NCBI GenBank assembly: GCA_052161885.1
Contig: CP197396.1
Coordinates: 1,922,001 to 1,986,000, forward strand
Length of the DNA: 64,000 nucleotides
Reading direction: 5' to 3'
From: QKTW01 sp052161885
GTDB lineage: Bacteria > Bacteroidota > Bacteroidia > Chitinophagales > Chitinophagaceae
Shown: positions 20,500 through 28,274 of the stretch, one piece after another
How the letters are laid out: every line of letters starts with the position of its first letter
Position numbering within the stretch: position 1 is the stretch's first letter
The notes under the pieces: model-generated
The model's input: the letters and a program-made list of their open reading frames with translations, nothing else
What the model was told of the DNA's origin: nothing
Database searches by the model: none
Made by a program: the position numbers and the translations under genes

Positions 20500-20507
20500 C
20501 AAATATA
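20500..20507 (-). promoter_or_regulatory. -7 promoter element for the response regulator
   Basis: Minus-strand TATATTTG fits TAnnTTTG and lies 13 bases upstream of the chosen ATG at 20487. It overlaps the alternative TTG start, which supports the ATG. No convincing -33 TTG at the expected distance. Confidence 0.5.
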
Positions 20508-20621
20508 AAAAAAACAGCCTTATTTTTTCATGATTACAACCCGGCCTTATCTAAAAGAAAATATAAAAAACAGCAAAAAAATTCGTGGCGCAGTTTGCAA
20601 CCGGCTACCCGGAAATACATC

Positions 20622-21578
20622 TTAGAAAAAATAACGCTGGATGCCAAGAGTATACACCGGATAATAACGTGTGTAGGAGCGGTTGACGATGGGAAAACCT
20701 ACAGATACGTCCAGCCGGAGGTTTGATTGTATGATCGCCTGCAATCCGGGATGCAGTTCGATGTAATGCCCCGCATTCAATACCGTCTGGCCACTGCCGA
20801 CTACCTGGTAAGGAGTTCCCGGCTGCCCGAGGTTATCAAAATATACTTTGGCACTTTCATATGATTTACCGATAAATTCCATGTAAAGGTTCCAGTTTAC
20901 CTGGTCATAACTTTTATACTTACGCGGGAGCAGCAGGTAACCAAATGAAACGCTGTAATTCACAGCTTTGCCATACTTCACCTTTGCGGGTACAGATGGC
21001 AGTCCGCTGATATAATCGGGCACTGCTCCTGTATAATCGGCAGGGAGTATAAACCCGCCGGTAATGCTTACTGCAAAACGTTTCTTCAGATACGTACCGA
21101 TAAGGCCTGCTCCCCAACCTTTGGTATCGTCCATAAGGGTAGGTTCTGCTTCATCATGTGCCACTTTAAGATAGCTGTATTCTCCATAGGCAGCTACACG
21201 AAGGTGTGTGTGTTCTCCGTCTTTGCTGAGGAAGCGGTATTTTGCATACAGATCCACACCATTAAAACGACAAGGAAGATCTACGCCCACCTGCGGTGTG
21301 TTATGATCGGGAAAGGAGGGAGGAAGCTCGGCACTGTGGTGATTTGAAACCGTTCCTGTAAGATATACGGACAGCCGCGAAGTAATGCCGTACATTAATT
21401 TCAGCCCAAAAAGATTGCGGTATTTGTTATTTACTTCCTTATAAGACTGATCAAAAACACGTATTCCGGCAACTCCTTTCGGCATATTACTTGCCGGCTC
21501 ACTCAACGGAAACAATTCCTGGGACTGCGCCGCAGTTGCAGATAATATAAATAACGGCAGCAATATTTTCCGCATCAT
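20622..21578 (-). CDS. Outer-membrane beta-barrel protein paired with an HMA protein
   Basis: 318 residues with a signal peptide (MMRKILLPLFILSATAAQSQ). The mature part is rich in alternating amphipathic strands (KLMYGITSRLSVYLTGTV, HLRVAAYGEYSYLK) and ends with an aromatic residue (IQRYFF), as outer-membrane barrels do. No catalytic motif seen. It starts 7 bp after the stop of the upstream HMA-domain gene, so the two form an operon. By context it may be a porin or assembly partner in metal handling; the function is not shown by sequence. Confidence 0.75.
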   Translation of the reverse strand: MMRKILLPLFILSATAAQSQELFPLSEPASNMPKGVAGIRVFDQSYKEVNNKYRNLFGLKLMYGITSRLSVYLTGTVSNHHSAELPPSFPDHNTPQVGVDLPCRFNGVDLYAKYRFLSKDGEHTHLRVAAYGEYSYLKVAHDEAEPTLMDDTKGWGAGLIGTYLKKRFAVSITGGFILPADYTGAVPDYISGLPSVPAKVKYGKAVNYSVSFGYLLLPRKYKSYDQVNWNLYMEFIGKSYESAKVYFDNLGQPGTPYQVVGSGQTVLNAGHYIELHPGLQAIIQSNLRLDVSVGFPIVNRSYTRYYPVYTLGIQRYFF

Positions 21579-21585
21579 ACGATGA

Positions 21586-22089
21586 TCAGTTCGCGATTAC
21601 AAAATATGCCTGCGCTGTACAATGAGTTATAAGCTGTGCTTTCCATTTTTTTACTGCAGCGGGCGGCATAAAGTTACTGCCCAGCATTTGCAGCTGCAAA
21701 GTATCTTTTACCGGCATTTTTCCCACCAGCTGAAACGTATTACCATCCATTGAGTAGCAATATTCACCACTTTTCTTCCAGCCGGCAGCCACTGAGGTGA
21801 TACGCAGATAACGTACAGAAAAGCCTGCGTCAGTAACAGCTTTGGCGATACTAGTGAAATCTATCACCTTTCCGTCTTCAAAAAAAATGGTTCCGTTTGT
21901 ATGCTCCAGGTTCATGGATACATTTTTTACAAAATCAAGTTTTCTCAGTTTCATTTCCACGCTCCGGCTGCACTGCGAGCAGGTAAGTCCATTCACTCCA
22001 AGCTCCGCATATAGGATATTACCACTCCTGGCCAGTACACCATTTGCAAACAAAAGGAAAATAAATACCGGGATATAAATACGTAGCAT
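21586..22089 (-). CDS. Secreted heavy-metal-associated (HMA) domain protein
   Basis: 167 residues with an N-terminal signal (MLRIYIPVFIFLLFANGVLA). Residues about 27-98 form an HMA-like ferredoxin fold with VNGLTCSQCSRSVEMKLRKL, whose CxxC would bind a soft metal ion such as Cu(I) or Hg(II). The C-terminal 70 residues are of unknown type and contain two more cysteines. First gene of a two-gene operon with the outer-membrane barrel downstream. A periplasmic metal-binding or metal-sensing role is inferred. Confidence 0.8.
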   Translation of the reverse strand: MLRIYIPVFIFLLFANGVLARSGNILYAELGVNGLTCSQCSRSVEMKLRKLDFVKNVSMNLEHTNGTIFFEDGKVIDFTSIAKAVTDAGFSVRYLRITSVAAGWKKSGEYCYSMDGNTFQLVGKMPVKDTLQLQMLGSNFMPPAAVKKWKAQLITHCTAQAYFVIAN

Positions 22090-22187
22090 GGCGTCACAAT
22101 TTACCTATTCTGTGCTGCAATTCATCAGACCATAGTAAACTTAACAAAACATATAGGTATCAACAGAGAAGACATCCTCCCATTTCA

Positions 22188-22195
22188 TATATTTG
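22188..22195 (+). promoter_or_regulatory. -7 promoter element for the YiaA-like gene
   Basis: TATATTTG fits TAnnTTTG, 31 bases before the ATG at 22227. No clear -33 element. Confidence 0.5.
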
Positions 22196-22226
22196 AGGTT
22201 TTAACTTATAAATCAAAAGCTTAAAA

Positions 22227-22649
22227 ATGAATCAAAAGCCATCAAATGCCTTTATCGCAGCATCCTGGGTTGCAATGGGCGCAGGAATGATCGGTTATCT
22301 TGTAGGACTCTGGCGGGCCGAAATGCAGCTGAATGAAAAAGGATACTATTTCACTGTATTAATGTTTGGCCTGTTCGCTGTAGTATCGCTTCAGAAGAGT
22401 GTACGCGACCGGCTTGAAGGACTTCCCGTAACAGATATTTACTATGGCATATGCTGGTTCAGTACTATCCTGTCTATTATACTGCTTGTTGTTGGCTTGT
22501 GGAATGCTACTATACTCCCAAGCGAAAAAGGTTTTTATGCTTTCGCATTCCTGCTGGCATTGTTCGGGGCTATTGCAGTACAGAAAAACACACGAGATAC
22601 CCTGACGGCAAACAAAAACGACGCTGTTAACCAGCCTTCTTCTCTGTAA
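22227..22649 (+). CDS. YiaA/YiaB-family inner membrane protein
   Basis: 140 residues made of two similar halves, each with two hydrophobic helices and a conserved loop: LVGLWRAEMQLNEKGYYFTV in the first, VVGLWNATILPSEKGFYAFA in the second, each followed by a V/IxQKxxRD end (SLQKSVRD, AVQKNTRD). This is the YiaA/YiaB duplicated pattern, predicted four membrane helices. The cellular role of the family is unknown. Transcribed alone and followed by a terminator. Confidence 0.88.
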   Translation: MNQKPSNAFIAASWVAMGAGMIGYLVGLWRAEMQLNEKGYYFTVLMFGLFAVVSLQKSVRDRLEGLPVTDIYYGICWFSTILSIILLVVGLWNATILPSEKGFYAFAFLLALFGAIAVQKNTRDTLTANKNDAVNQPSSL

Positions 22650-22670
22650 TCAGGCGAATGAATTAATAAA

Positions 22671-22702
22671 GCGGGACCTGAACAGGCCCCGTTTTATTTT
22701 TT
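22671..22702. terminator. Terminator between convergent genes
   Basis: A stem CGGGACCTG/CAGGCCCCG with one mismatch and a 2-base loop is followed on the plus strand by TTTTATTTTTT. It serves the YiaA-like gene and may work weakly for the convergent T9SS gene ending at 22718. Confidence 0.75.
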
Positions 22703-22717
22703 ATCTCCCCAACTGCA

Positions 22718-25273
22718 TCAGTTTTTTTCTATACGGATTGCTTTACCATCCACAAGTTTTATAATATAAATGCCGGCAGGTAATTGTTGTATATCTATCC
22801 TCTGGCTTCCCGAATTAACAGGAATCTGTACCAGTTCGCGTCCCTGTATGTCTGCCAACACTGCAAATGTGCCCAGGTATTCGGCACTTGTTTCCAATGT
22901 TATAAAAGTATTTGCAGGCGAAGGATACACCCGGAAAACACCGTCGTGCTCTTTTGAAACTGCTTTTACAACCTGCGAATATTTAAATGAGCCGTCAACG
23001 TCCACCTGCTTTAACCTGTAGAAATTTGTAGTCTGTGCAGGTGATACATCTGTAAATGCATACGTTGTATTTAATACCGAATTACCCACTGCTTTCACCC
23101 TGCCTATTTCAGTATAATTAATGCCATCTGTGCTATGCTCTACACCAAAATAATCTGACATCTGTTCTGAAGCAGTACTCCAGTTAAGGTTTATATTATG
23201 TGTATATTGATCTGCTTTAAAATATATAAGATTCACAGCCAGAGCCGGGCCGTTCGTAATGATAGAACTGAAGGCTGCAGGTCCTGCCTGGTTGGCTACG
23301 GATGATTTGTTGGGAGTGACACGGTAATAATAGGTTTGTCCGAGTGTGAGGCCGGTAATGGTTGCTGATGTTACTGCGCCTACATTTTTGGCATTATAGC
23401 CGGTAAGCTTTGATGTAAATAATGAGTCTGTCGCTACATCGAGCAGGTAATTAGTGACCGTACCCGTTACCGGCGCGGTCCAGTTGGCAGTAAAGCTGTT
23501 GCCATGCACACTGCTTGCTGCAACAATTACCGGGCGCACCATAGAATAGCTTTCCACCCAGTTAGAGGAACTGCCCGTAAGCGCAAAATTATTAAGTGTT
23601 CCGAGGTTGCCTCTGCCCGAATAATCATACAGGTAGTTTGATGAACTATTGGAAGCACCCGCTGTTCCCTGGTCGAATTTGTAATAGGCCAGCAACCCTG
23701 TCTGCGGCAGCGTAAGCGGTGCATACATAGTTGAAGTAAGTTCGGCCTGCGTTCGTTCACGGTTCCAGAGGCGCACTTCATCTACAGAACCGTTAAAATA
23801 ACGTGTCGTACCGGCATCAGACCACTGCCCGATCCTGAAAGTACTGCCCGCCGGATTTACAACGTTGGTGGTAGATCCGCTGACAGAACCAACAGAAACT
23901 CCGTTTACATAAAGCTTAATGCTGGATGAATTTGTACCATTCCATGTTGCCGCCAGGTGATACCATATACCGGTTACAAAATTGGTTGTGGGATAATTGA
24001 TAAATGCTGCACTTGAGCTGCCCATTACATAGAAACAGAGTCCGTTGTTATAAAGCAGTAATTCCAGACCTTGCCCTACAATTGATTTACTCAGTATTTC
24101 CTGCGAAGTAGTTGTTGTTGACAGGTTATTAAATTTCACCCAGCATTCCATGGTTTTAATATTGGTTGCTGCCAGAGAATCCGGGTTGCCGAGATCTACA
24201 TAATCGTTTGTACCGTCAAGACTCAAGGCATTGCCGGGAGGCGTCATTGTATTTACGGTGATAGCTGTCGCTGCGGATGTATCGGTACAGCTGTTGGTAA
24301 CTGCAACCTGGTAACTGCCGGCGGTATAGGCAGTGTAAGTACTACTGGTTGCTCCGGATATTGCAACACCGTTCTTCAGCCATTGGTAGCCAGTAGCACC
24401 TGAAGGTGTCGCAGTAAGCGTTGCCCTGGCACCTTCGTAAAATGTAGTAGGATCTGTGGTAGTAATACCTGCTGTAGAAAAGGTTATACCGTACTTAGCC
24501 CCCAGGTAACGGTTTACCTGCATGATCTCACAATCTGTGAGCTTGCGGTTATAAACGATCATTTCTGCAATGTCGCCATTGTAGCAGTTGTCATCTCCGT
24601 CAAAGCCGATACGCAATGTTGTCTGCGCAGCTGTTGCATCTGTCTGATCTGTGAAAGTAGTTACTGTAGCACCGTTAAAATAAATAGCAGAACCATTGGC
24701 CACGTTGCTGTTGTACACTGCTGTCAGCAGGCGTGTAGTGCCCACAATACCTGCACCGGTCACTGTCGCTGCCGGGTTTGTTGGCCCCAGTGATGCACCG
24801 CCGTTGTTTGCAGAGCCATTACTGGTCCATGACGTAAAATAAAAGCGGTCCCAGTTGCCGTTATCATCTCCCCACAATCCCTGGTCGCCACTCTGGGCAC
24901 CCTGACGGTAAACAGTAAATATCGTAACAGCCGGCATTGCTGTTGCGCGAATATCCACACCAGCGACATTATACACGCAACCCACCGTCTGGCTGGTACG
25001 TGTAAAGGCGACTACAGATTTCCCGTTGATCTGGTTGGTATGATAGGCCCCTCCCGATTGCCCGGCGTATACAGTAGCATCATTCCCGTTACCGGACTTG
25101 TCCTTCCATGTGGATATTACTGCGTTGTTTGATGGTGCGGCTCCCCCGTTATTGACGTCTGATGCGTCGAGCCATAGTTTGAGTCCGGTGATGGTGTTTG
25201 GACTGGACTGGGCATACAGTCTAATGCCCCCAAGCAGCGTAAATGCTGCCAGCAAAAGCAATTTTTTTCTCAT
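22718..25273 (-). CDS. Large LamG/FN3 surface protein with T9SS sorting domain
   Basis: 851 residues, signal peptide ending LYAQ. Domains in order: a ConA/LamG-like domain (about 28-260, from GLKLWLDASDV through TWKDKSGNGND to NRKLTDCEIMQVNRYLGAKY); an Ig/PKD-like unit (about 275-345, GYQWLKNGVAISGATSS); a second LamG of the pentraxin type (about 350-530, LSLDGTNDYVDLGNPDSL); an FN3 unit (about 585-670); and a type A T9SS C-terminal sorting domain (about 770-851, RVYPSPANTFITLETS to LPAGIYIIKL). It should be exported through the outer membrane by T9SS and attached to the surface. The ligand is unknown; LamG domains often bind glycans. Its first domain closely resembles the three repeats ending the TcA toxin. 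Confidence 0.9.
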   Translation of the reverse strand: MRKKLLLLAAFTLLGGIRLYAQSSPNTITGLKLWLDASDVNNGGAAPSNNAVISTWKDKSGNGNDATVYAGQSGGAYHTNQINGKSVVAFTRTSQTVGCVYNVAGVDIRATAMPAVTIFTVYRQGAQSGDQGLWGDDNGNWDRFYFTSWTSNGSANNGGASLGPTNPAATVTGAGIVGTTRLLTAVYNSNVANGSAIYFNGATVTTFTDQTDATAAQTTLRIGFDGDDNCYNGDIAEMIVYNRKLTDCEIMQVNRYLGAKYGITFSTAGITTTDPTTFYEGARATLTATPSGATGYQWLKNGVAISGATSSTYTAYTAGSYQVAVTNSCTDTSAATAITVNTMTPPGNALSLDGTNDYVDLGNPDSLAATNIKTMECWVKFNNLSTTTTSQEILSKSIVGQGLELLLYNNGLCFYVMGSSSAAFINYPTTNFVTGIWYHLAATWNGTNSSSIKLYVNGVSVGSVSGSTTNVVNPAGSTFRIGQWSDAGTTRYFNGSVDEVRLWNRERTQAELTSTMYAPLTLPQTGLLAYYKFDQGTAGASNSSSNYLYDYSGRGNLGTLNNFALTGSSSNWVESYSMVRPVIVAASSVHGNSFTANWTAPVTGTVTNYLLDVATDSLFTSKLTGYNAKNVGAVTSATITGLTLGQTYYYRVTPNKSSVANQAGPAAFSSIITNGPALAVNLIYFKADQYTHNINLNWSTASEQMSDYFGVEHSTDGINYTEIGRVKAVGNSVLNTTYAFTDVSPAQTTNFYRLKQVDVDGSFKYSQVVKAVSKEHDGVFRVYPSPANTFITLETSAEYLGTFAVLADIQGRELVQIPVNSGSQRIDIQQLPAGIYIIKLVDGKAIRIEKN

Positions 25274-25407
25274 TTCTCTCCCCTTTTAGAAATTAGGAAC
25301 AAAAATGAAAAATTTAAACGAAATAAAAATCAAATAAAATTAAATAATATTTTTATAACACAGATTAAAAAGGTTTAATTTAAATCAATATAAAATATAT
25401 GAGTATT

Positions 25408-25437
25408 AATACCTAGAATCAATACCCATCAAATACC
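25408..25437. repeat. Three AATACC repeats in an AT-rich intergenic stretch
   Basis: AATACC occurs at 25408, 25421 and 25432, spaced 13 and 11 bases (about one helical turn), in the otherwise AT-rich 25274-25682 region upstream of the T9SS gene. It may be a set of regulator sites or chance. No open frame or RNA is convincing elsewhere in this stretch. Confidence 0.3.
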
Positions 25438-25682
25438 TATTTCTTAACGACTAAGTACTTCTCCGGGCATCAAAATCTGCCGGCATTTAGCTCAATGGCA
25501 TCAGTGCAATTTCAGCCGCCGGGCAATGAGATCATTATCTCCGGTGAGGCACACCAGTCATCTTGTTTTTGAACCTTCTAAAGCCAGATGATATATTCCC
25601 ATTGTTCGAACAACGGACGTTTGGGAAGAAATTTTTAAAAAAGATCTGCAGGAACGCAATTATAAGCAGAGGCAGAAATCAT

Positions 25683-25720
25683 AAAAAAAAGAAAGAGGAT
25701 GCAGCTTTTGCATCCTCTTT
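25683..25720 (-). terminator. Strong intrinsic terminator after tRNA-Arg
   Basis: Perfect 12-bp stem AAAGAGGATGCA/TGCATCCTCTTT with a 5-base loop, followed on the minus strand by C and eight T residues. It begins right after the tRNA 3' end. Confidence 0.93.
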
Positions 25721-25721
25721 G

Positions 25722-25793
25722 TGGCTTCGCCAGGAATCGAACCTGGATCTGGAGCTTCGGAAACTCTTATACTATCCATTGTACTACGAAGCC
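25722..25793 (-). tRNA. tRNA-Arg (anticodon CCG)
   Basis: On the minus strand the 7-bp acceptor GGCTTCG pairs perfectly with CGAAGCC and is followed by discriminator A. The D arm (GTAC/GTAT), the anticodon loop TTCCGAA giving anticodon CCG, and the T arm CCAGG-TTCGATT-CCTGG are all present. The anticodon stem has one mismatch at its base. The 3' CCA is not encoded. It is read as single-gene transcription into the terminator at 25683-25720. Confidence 0.93.
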
Positions 25794-25901
25794 GCTTACG
25801 GGTTGCAAATTTATCATTTCCCGGCATTATCTTATCTATTTTATAAAATTTATTTCGCTGTGCGCACGATTCTTTTATTTTTGAACAGAAACTGATCCAT
25901 T

Positions 25902-26348
25902 ATGAAACGTACTGGTCCGCTCGTCATACTGCTCGCCTGCCTGTCGCTTATTTCCGGCTATTTGTTCTCACATATGTCGTGGATAGGACGTGTGGGTATC
26001 AACCTGATGTATAAAGATTACAGCTTTCTGAAAGTATGGTGGCAGGGCGCACTGGTTGTATTTATTGTATTTATGGCACTGCTGGTACTGCAATACGTGG
26101 TGCACCGCTATATGCCGAAAAGTAAAGCCAATATCGTTCACCTGATAGCTTTATTTGCCGCAGTTTTCGGATTGTATTATACCTATCACGATTTTCAACA
26201 TTATTATGCGCATCGCTGGCTTAAGGAAAAATTTCACCTCGGCGCTTATATTTTCTGGTTTGGCTGGATGGCTATCAGTCTTTTCTACCTGTTCAGCAAA
26301 AAAGGAGATCTTATAATTTCAGATAAAACGGGCGAAGCAACTCCGTAA
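25902..26348 (+). CDS. Small integral membrane protein, unknown function
   Basis: 148 residues with four predicted membrane helices (about 7-25, 45-67, 79-98, 112-132). The segment between helices 3 and 4 is rich in aromatic residues and histidines (YYTYHDFQHYYAHRW), which could be a functional patch. I do not recognise the family. Its last 38 bases overlap the 3' end of the convergent trmN6 gene. The start is the ATG at 25902; no alternative is better. Confidence 0.75.
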   Translation: MKRTGPLVILLACLSLISGYLFSHMSWIGRVGINLMYKDYSFLKVWWQGALVVFIVFMALLVLQYVVHRYMPKSKANIVHLIALFAAVFGLYYTYHDFQHYYAHRWLKEKFHLGAYIFWFGWMAISLFYLFSKKGDLIISDKTGEATP

Positions 26349-27021
26349 AGCCATCTGTATAAGAACCTTTTTCATCTTTTATAGTCAGTGTTTCTTCCTT
26401 TTTGTCGCCAGGCTCCTGTGAGCAACAGCTTATGATACGTTTCACAGCAGCATCCGGATTATCTTTTACAAGAAGATAGTTATCCAGGTGCCAACCATTG
26501 CGCTGTACCGTTTCTTCCCAAAGTTTTTTTTCTGCCGCAGGTAAAAGAATACAGGCATAGCCGCCGTCTGCAAGGTTACGATGTATTGCATCAAACAAGT
26601 CGTCTTGTGATAGTGTAACCGTGTGACGCGCATGGTTCCGGGCATTATTGCCACCTAAAAGACTATTGTTGAAAAACGGGGGATTACAGATAATGAGATC
26701 ATATTTTTTTCCGAACGGAAAATTGCGTGCATCACCAAGCATCACCTCTATCCTGTCTTTCCACGGACTAGCGGCCACATTTTGCTGCGCCTGTTTCATC
26801 GCATCTTCATCCAGTTCTATGGAGTCAATATGTATATCAGCACTCCGCTGAGCCAGCATCAGGGAAAGCAGCCCCGTGCCGCAGCCTATGTCCAGTACGT
26901 TTTTTACATGCGGACGAACGGGCGTCCATGCGCCTTGTATGCAGGCATCGGTGCTCACTTTCATGGCGCAACGCTCCTGGTGTATGCTGAATTGCTTAAA
27001 GCTGAAATAGGAATTACTCAT
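26311..27021 (-). CDS. trmN6: tRNA1(Val) (adenine-37-N6)-methyltransferase
   Basis: 236 residues from the ATG at 27021; the open frame extends further upstream into tsaD but this ATG overlaps the tsaD stop as ATGA, typical of translational coupling, and gives the family start MSNSYFSFKQFSIHQERCAM. Motif I is VLDIGCGTGLLSLMLA, and the N6-adenine catalytic motif is NPPFF (LIICNPPFF). Family enzymes use SAM to methylate A37 of tRNA-Val1. It follows tsaD in one operon, a grouping of two anticodon-loop A37 modification enzymes. The gene overlaps the convergent membrane-protein gene by 38 bp. Confidence 0.92.
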   Translation of the reverse strand: MSNSYFSFKQFSIHQERCAMKVSTDACIQGAWTPVRPHVKNVLDIGCGTGLLSLMLAQRSADIHIDSIELDEDAMKQAQQNVAASPWKDRIEVMLGDARNFPFGKKYDLIICNPPFFNNSLLGGNNARNHARHTVTLSQDDLFDAIHRNLADGGYACILLPAAEKKLWEETVQRNGWHLDNYLLVKDNPDAAVKRIISCCSQEPGDKKEETLTIKDEKGSYTDGFTELLRPFYLKL

Positions 27022-28025
27022 GACCAGGTAGCGCGTGCAGTTGGCGTTACAGTAAGGTCGGCAAATTCGCCGCTGAGATATTTGTAATATCCTGTAATCC
27101 CGATCATAGCTGCATTGTCCGTACAATACTGAAATGCGGGGATAAATACTTCCCAGCCCAGTTCACTGCCAGTCTCCTGCAGTGCCTTGCGCAGCCCGCT
27201 GTTCGCGGACACACCACCTGCAATGCCTACATGACGGATATTCAGTTCTTTTGCAGCTTTCTTCAGCTTATTCATCAGCATGGTGATAATGGTATGCTGC
27301 ACAGACGCACAGATGTCTTTAAGATTATTCTCTACAAACATCTGATCTTTCTGTTTTTCCTTTTGCAGGAAATACATCACGGCCGTTTTCACGCCGCTGA
27401 AGCTGAAATCGAAGCCAGGCATACTCGTTACCGGGAATTTAAACCGCAGCGGATCTCCTTCTGCTGCATATTTATCTATCAGCGGGCCGCCAGGATAAGG
27501 TAGCCCAAGCATTTTGGCCGTTTTATCAAAAGCCTCGCCTGCGGCATCATCTACTGTTTCTCCCAGCACTTCCATTTCCAGCGGGCTTTTGCACAGCACA
27601 ACCTGCGTATGGCCGCCAGACACTGTAAGGCACAGGAAAGGGAATTGTGGCTTCGGGTCTTCTATAAAATGAGCCAGGACATGTGCCTGCATATGATGCA
27701 CAGCTATAAGCGGCAGGTTACGCGCCTGCGCAAATGCTTTAGCAAAACCGGCGCCCACCATCAATGAGCCGATGAGGCCAGGCGCCTGTGTAAAGGCAAC
27801 TGCTGTTATTTCTTCTTTGGTAATGCCTGCGTTTTGAAGAGCAACGTCCACCACCGGTACAATATTCTGCATATGCGCGCGTGACGCCATCTCCGGCACT
27901 ACACCGCCATATTGCTCATGCACTTTCTGGGTGGCAATAAGATTACTCAGTACTACTCCATCGCGCACTACGGCAGCACTGGTATCGTCGCAGGAAGATT
28001 CTATAGCAAGGATTGTTACACTCAT
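27018..28025 (-). CDS. tsaD: tRNA N6-adenosine threonylcarbamoyltransferase
   Basis: 335 residues from the ATG at 28025; a TTG 15 bases upstream lies inside the promoter and is unlikely. The Kae1/TsaD hallmarks are clear: ILAIESSCDDTS at the N-terminus, the metal-binding HHMQAH (HxxxH), SGGHTQ, GVKTAV and the C-terminal SANSGLR and CTDNAAMI. TsaD transfers threonylcarbamoyl to A37 of ANN-decoding tRNAs with TsaB and TsaE. It leads an operon with trmN6. A TACCTTTG -7 element lies 13 bases upstream. Confidence 0.97.
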   Translation of the reverse strand: MSVTILAIESSCDDTSAAVVRDGVVLSNLIATQKVHEQYGGVVPEMASRAHMQNIVPVVDVALQNAGITKEEITAVAFTQAPGLIGSLMVGAGFAKAFAQARNLPLIAVHHMQAHVLAHFIEDPKPQFPFLCLTVSGGHTQVVLCKSPLEMEVLGETVDDAAGEAFDKTAKMLGLPYPGGPLIDKYAAEGDPLRFKFPVTSMPGFDFSFSGVKTAVMYFLQKEKQKDQMFVENNLKDICASVQHTIITMLMNKLKKAAKELNIRHVGIAGGVSANSGLRKALQETGSELGWEVFIPAFQYCTDNAAMIGITGYYKYLSGEFADLTVTPTARATWS

Positions 28026-28037
28026 AATTCGAAGGTT

Positions 28038-28045
28038 CAAAGGTA
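28038..28045 (-). promoter_or_regulatory. -7 promoter element for tsaD-trmN6
   Basis: Minus-strand TACCTTTG fits TAnnTTTG exactly, with the start codon 13 bases downstream, implying a very short leader. Confidence 0.6.
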
Positions 28046-28098
28046 CGTCCGGTTACGCAAATACACACTTTTTACGTAACGGACTACACAACAATAAT

Positions 28099-28128
28099 TT
28101 TGCCATTATAAAAATATACCTATCTTCG
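28099..28128 (+). promoter_or_regulatory. Candidate promoter for the MATE gene
   Basis: TTTG at 28099-28102 and TATCTTCG at 28121-28128 are separated by 18 bases, close to the Bacteroidota -33/-7 layout, with one mismatch in the -7 element. It would give a leader of about 140 bases, which contains a small GC-rich inverted repeat but no recognised riboswitch. Confidence 0.4.
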
Positions 28129-28274
28129 CCCCCTTGATATTCTTCCAGCCGATGAGCATTTAATTCAGCGCTTCCTTAAGCGCACCAGCCGCTTTCCTTT
28201 CCTGCACTGCTATAAAGCAGCCTGCAGCATTTTTACTTATTTTTTTATTTACTGAATCCCGAAAATTGAATTGT

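Noticed and set aside
28046..28265. Riboswitch in the MATE leader
   Set aside because: The leader has a small hairpin but none of the conserved elements of known classes that I could recognise.
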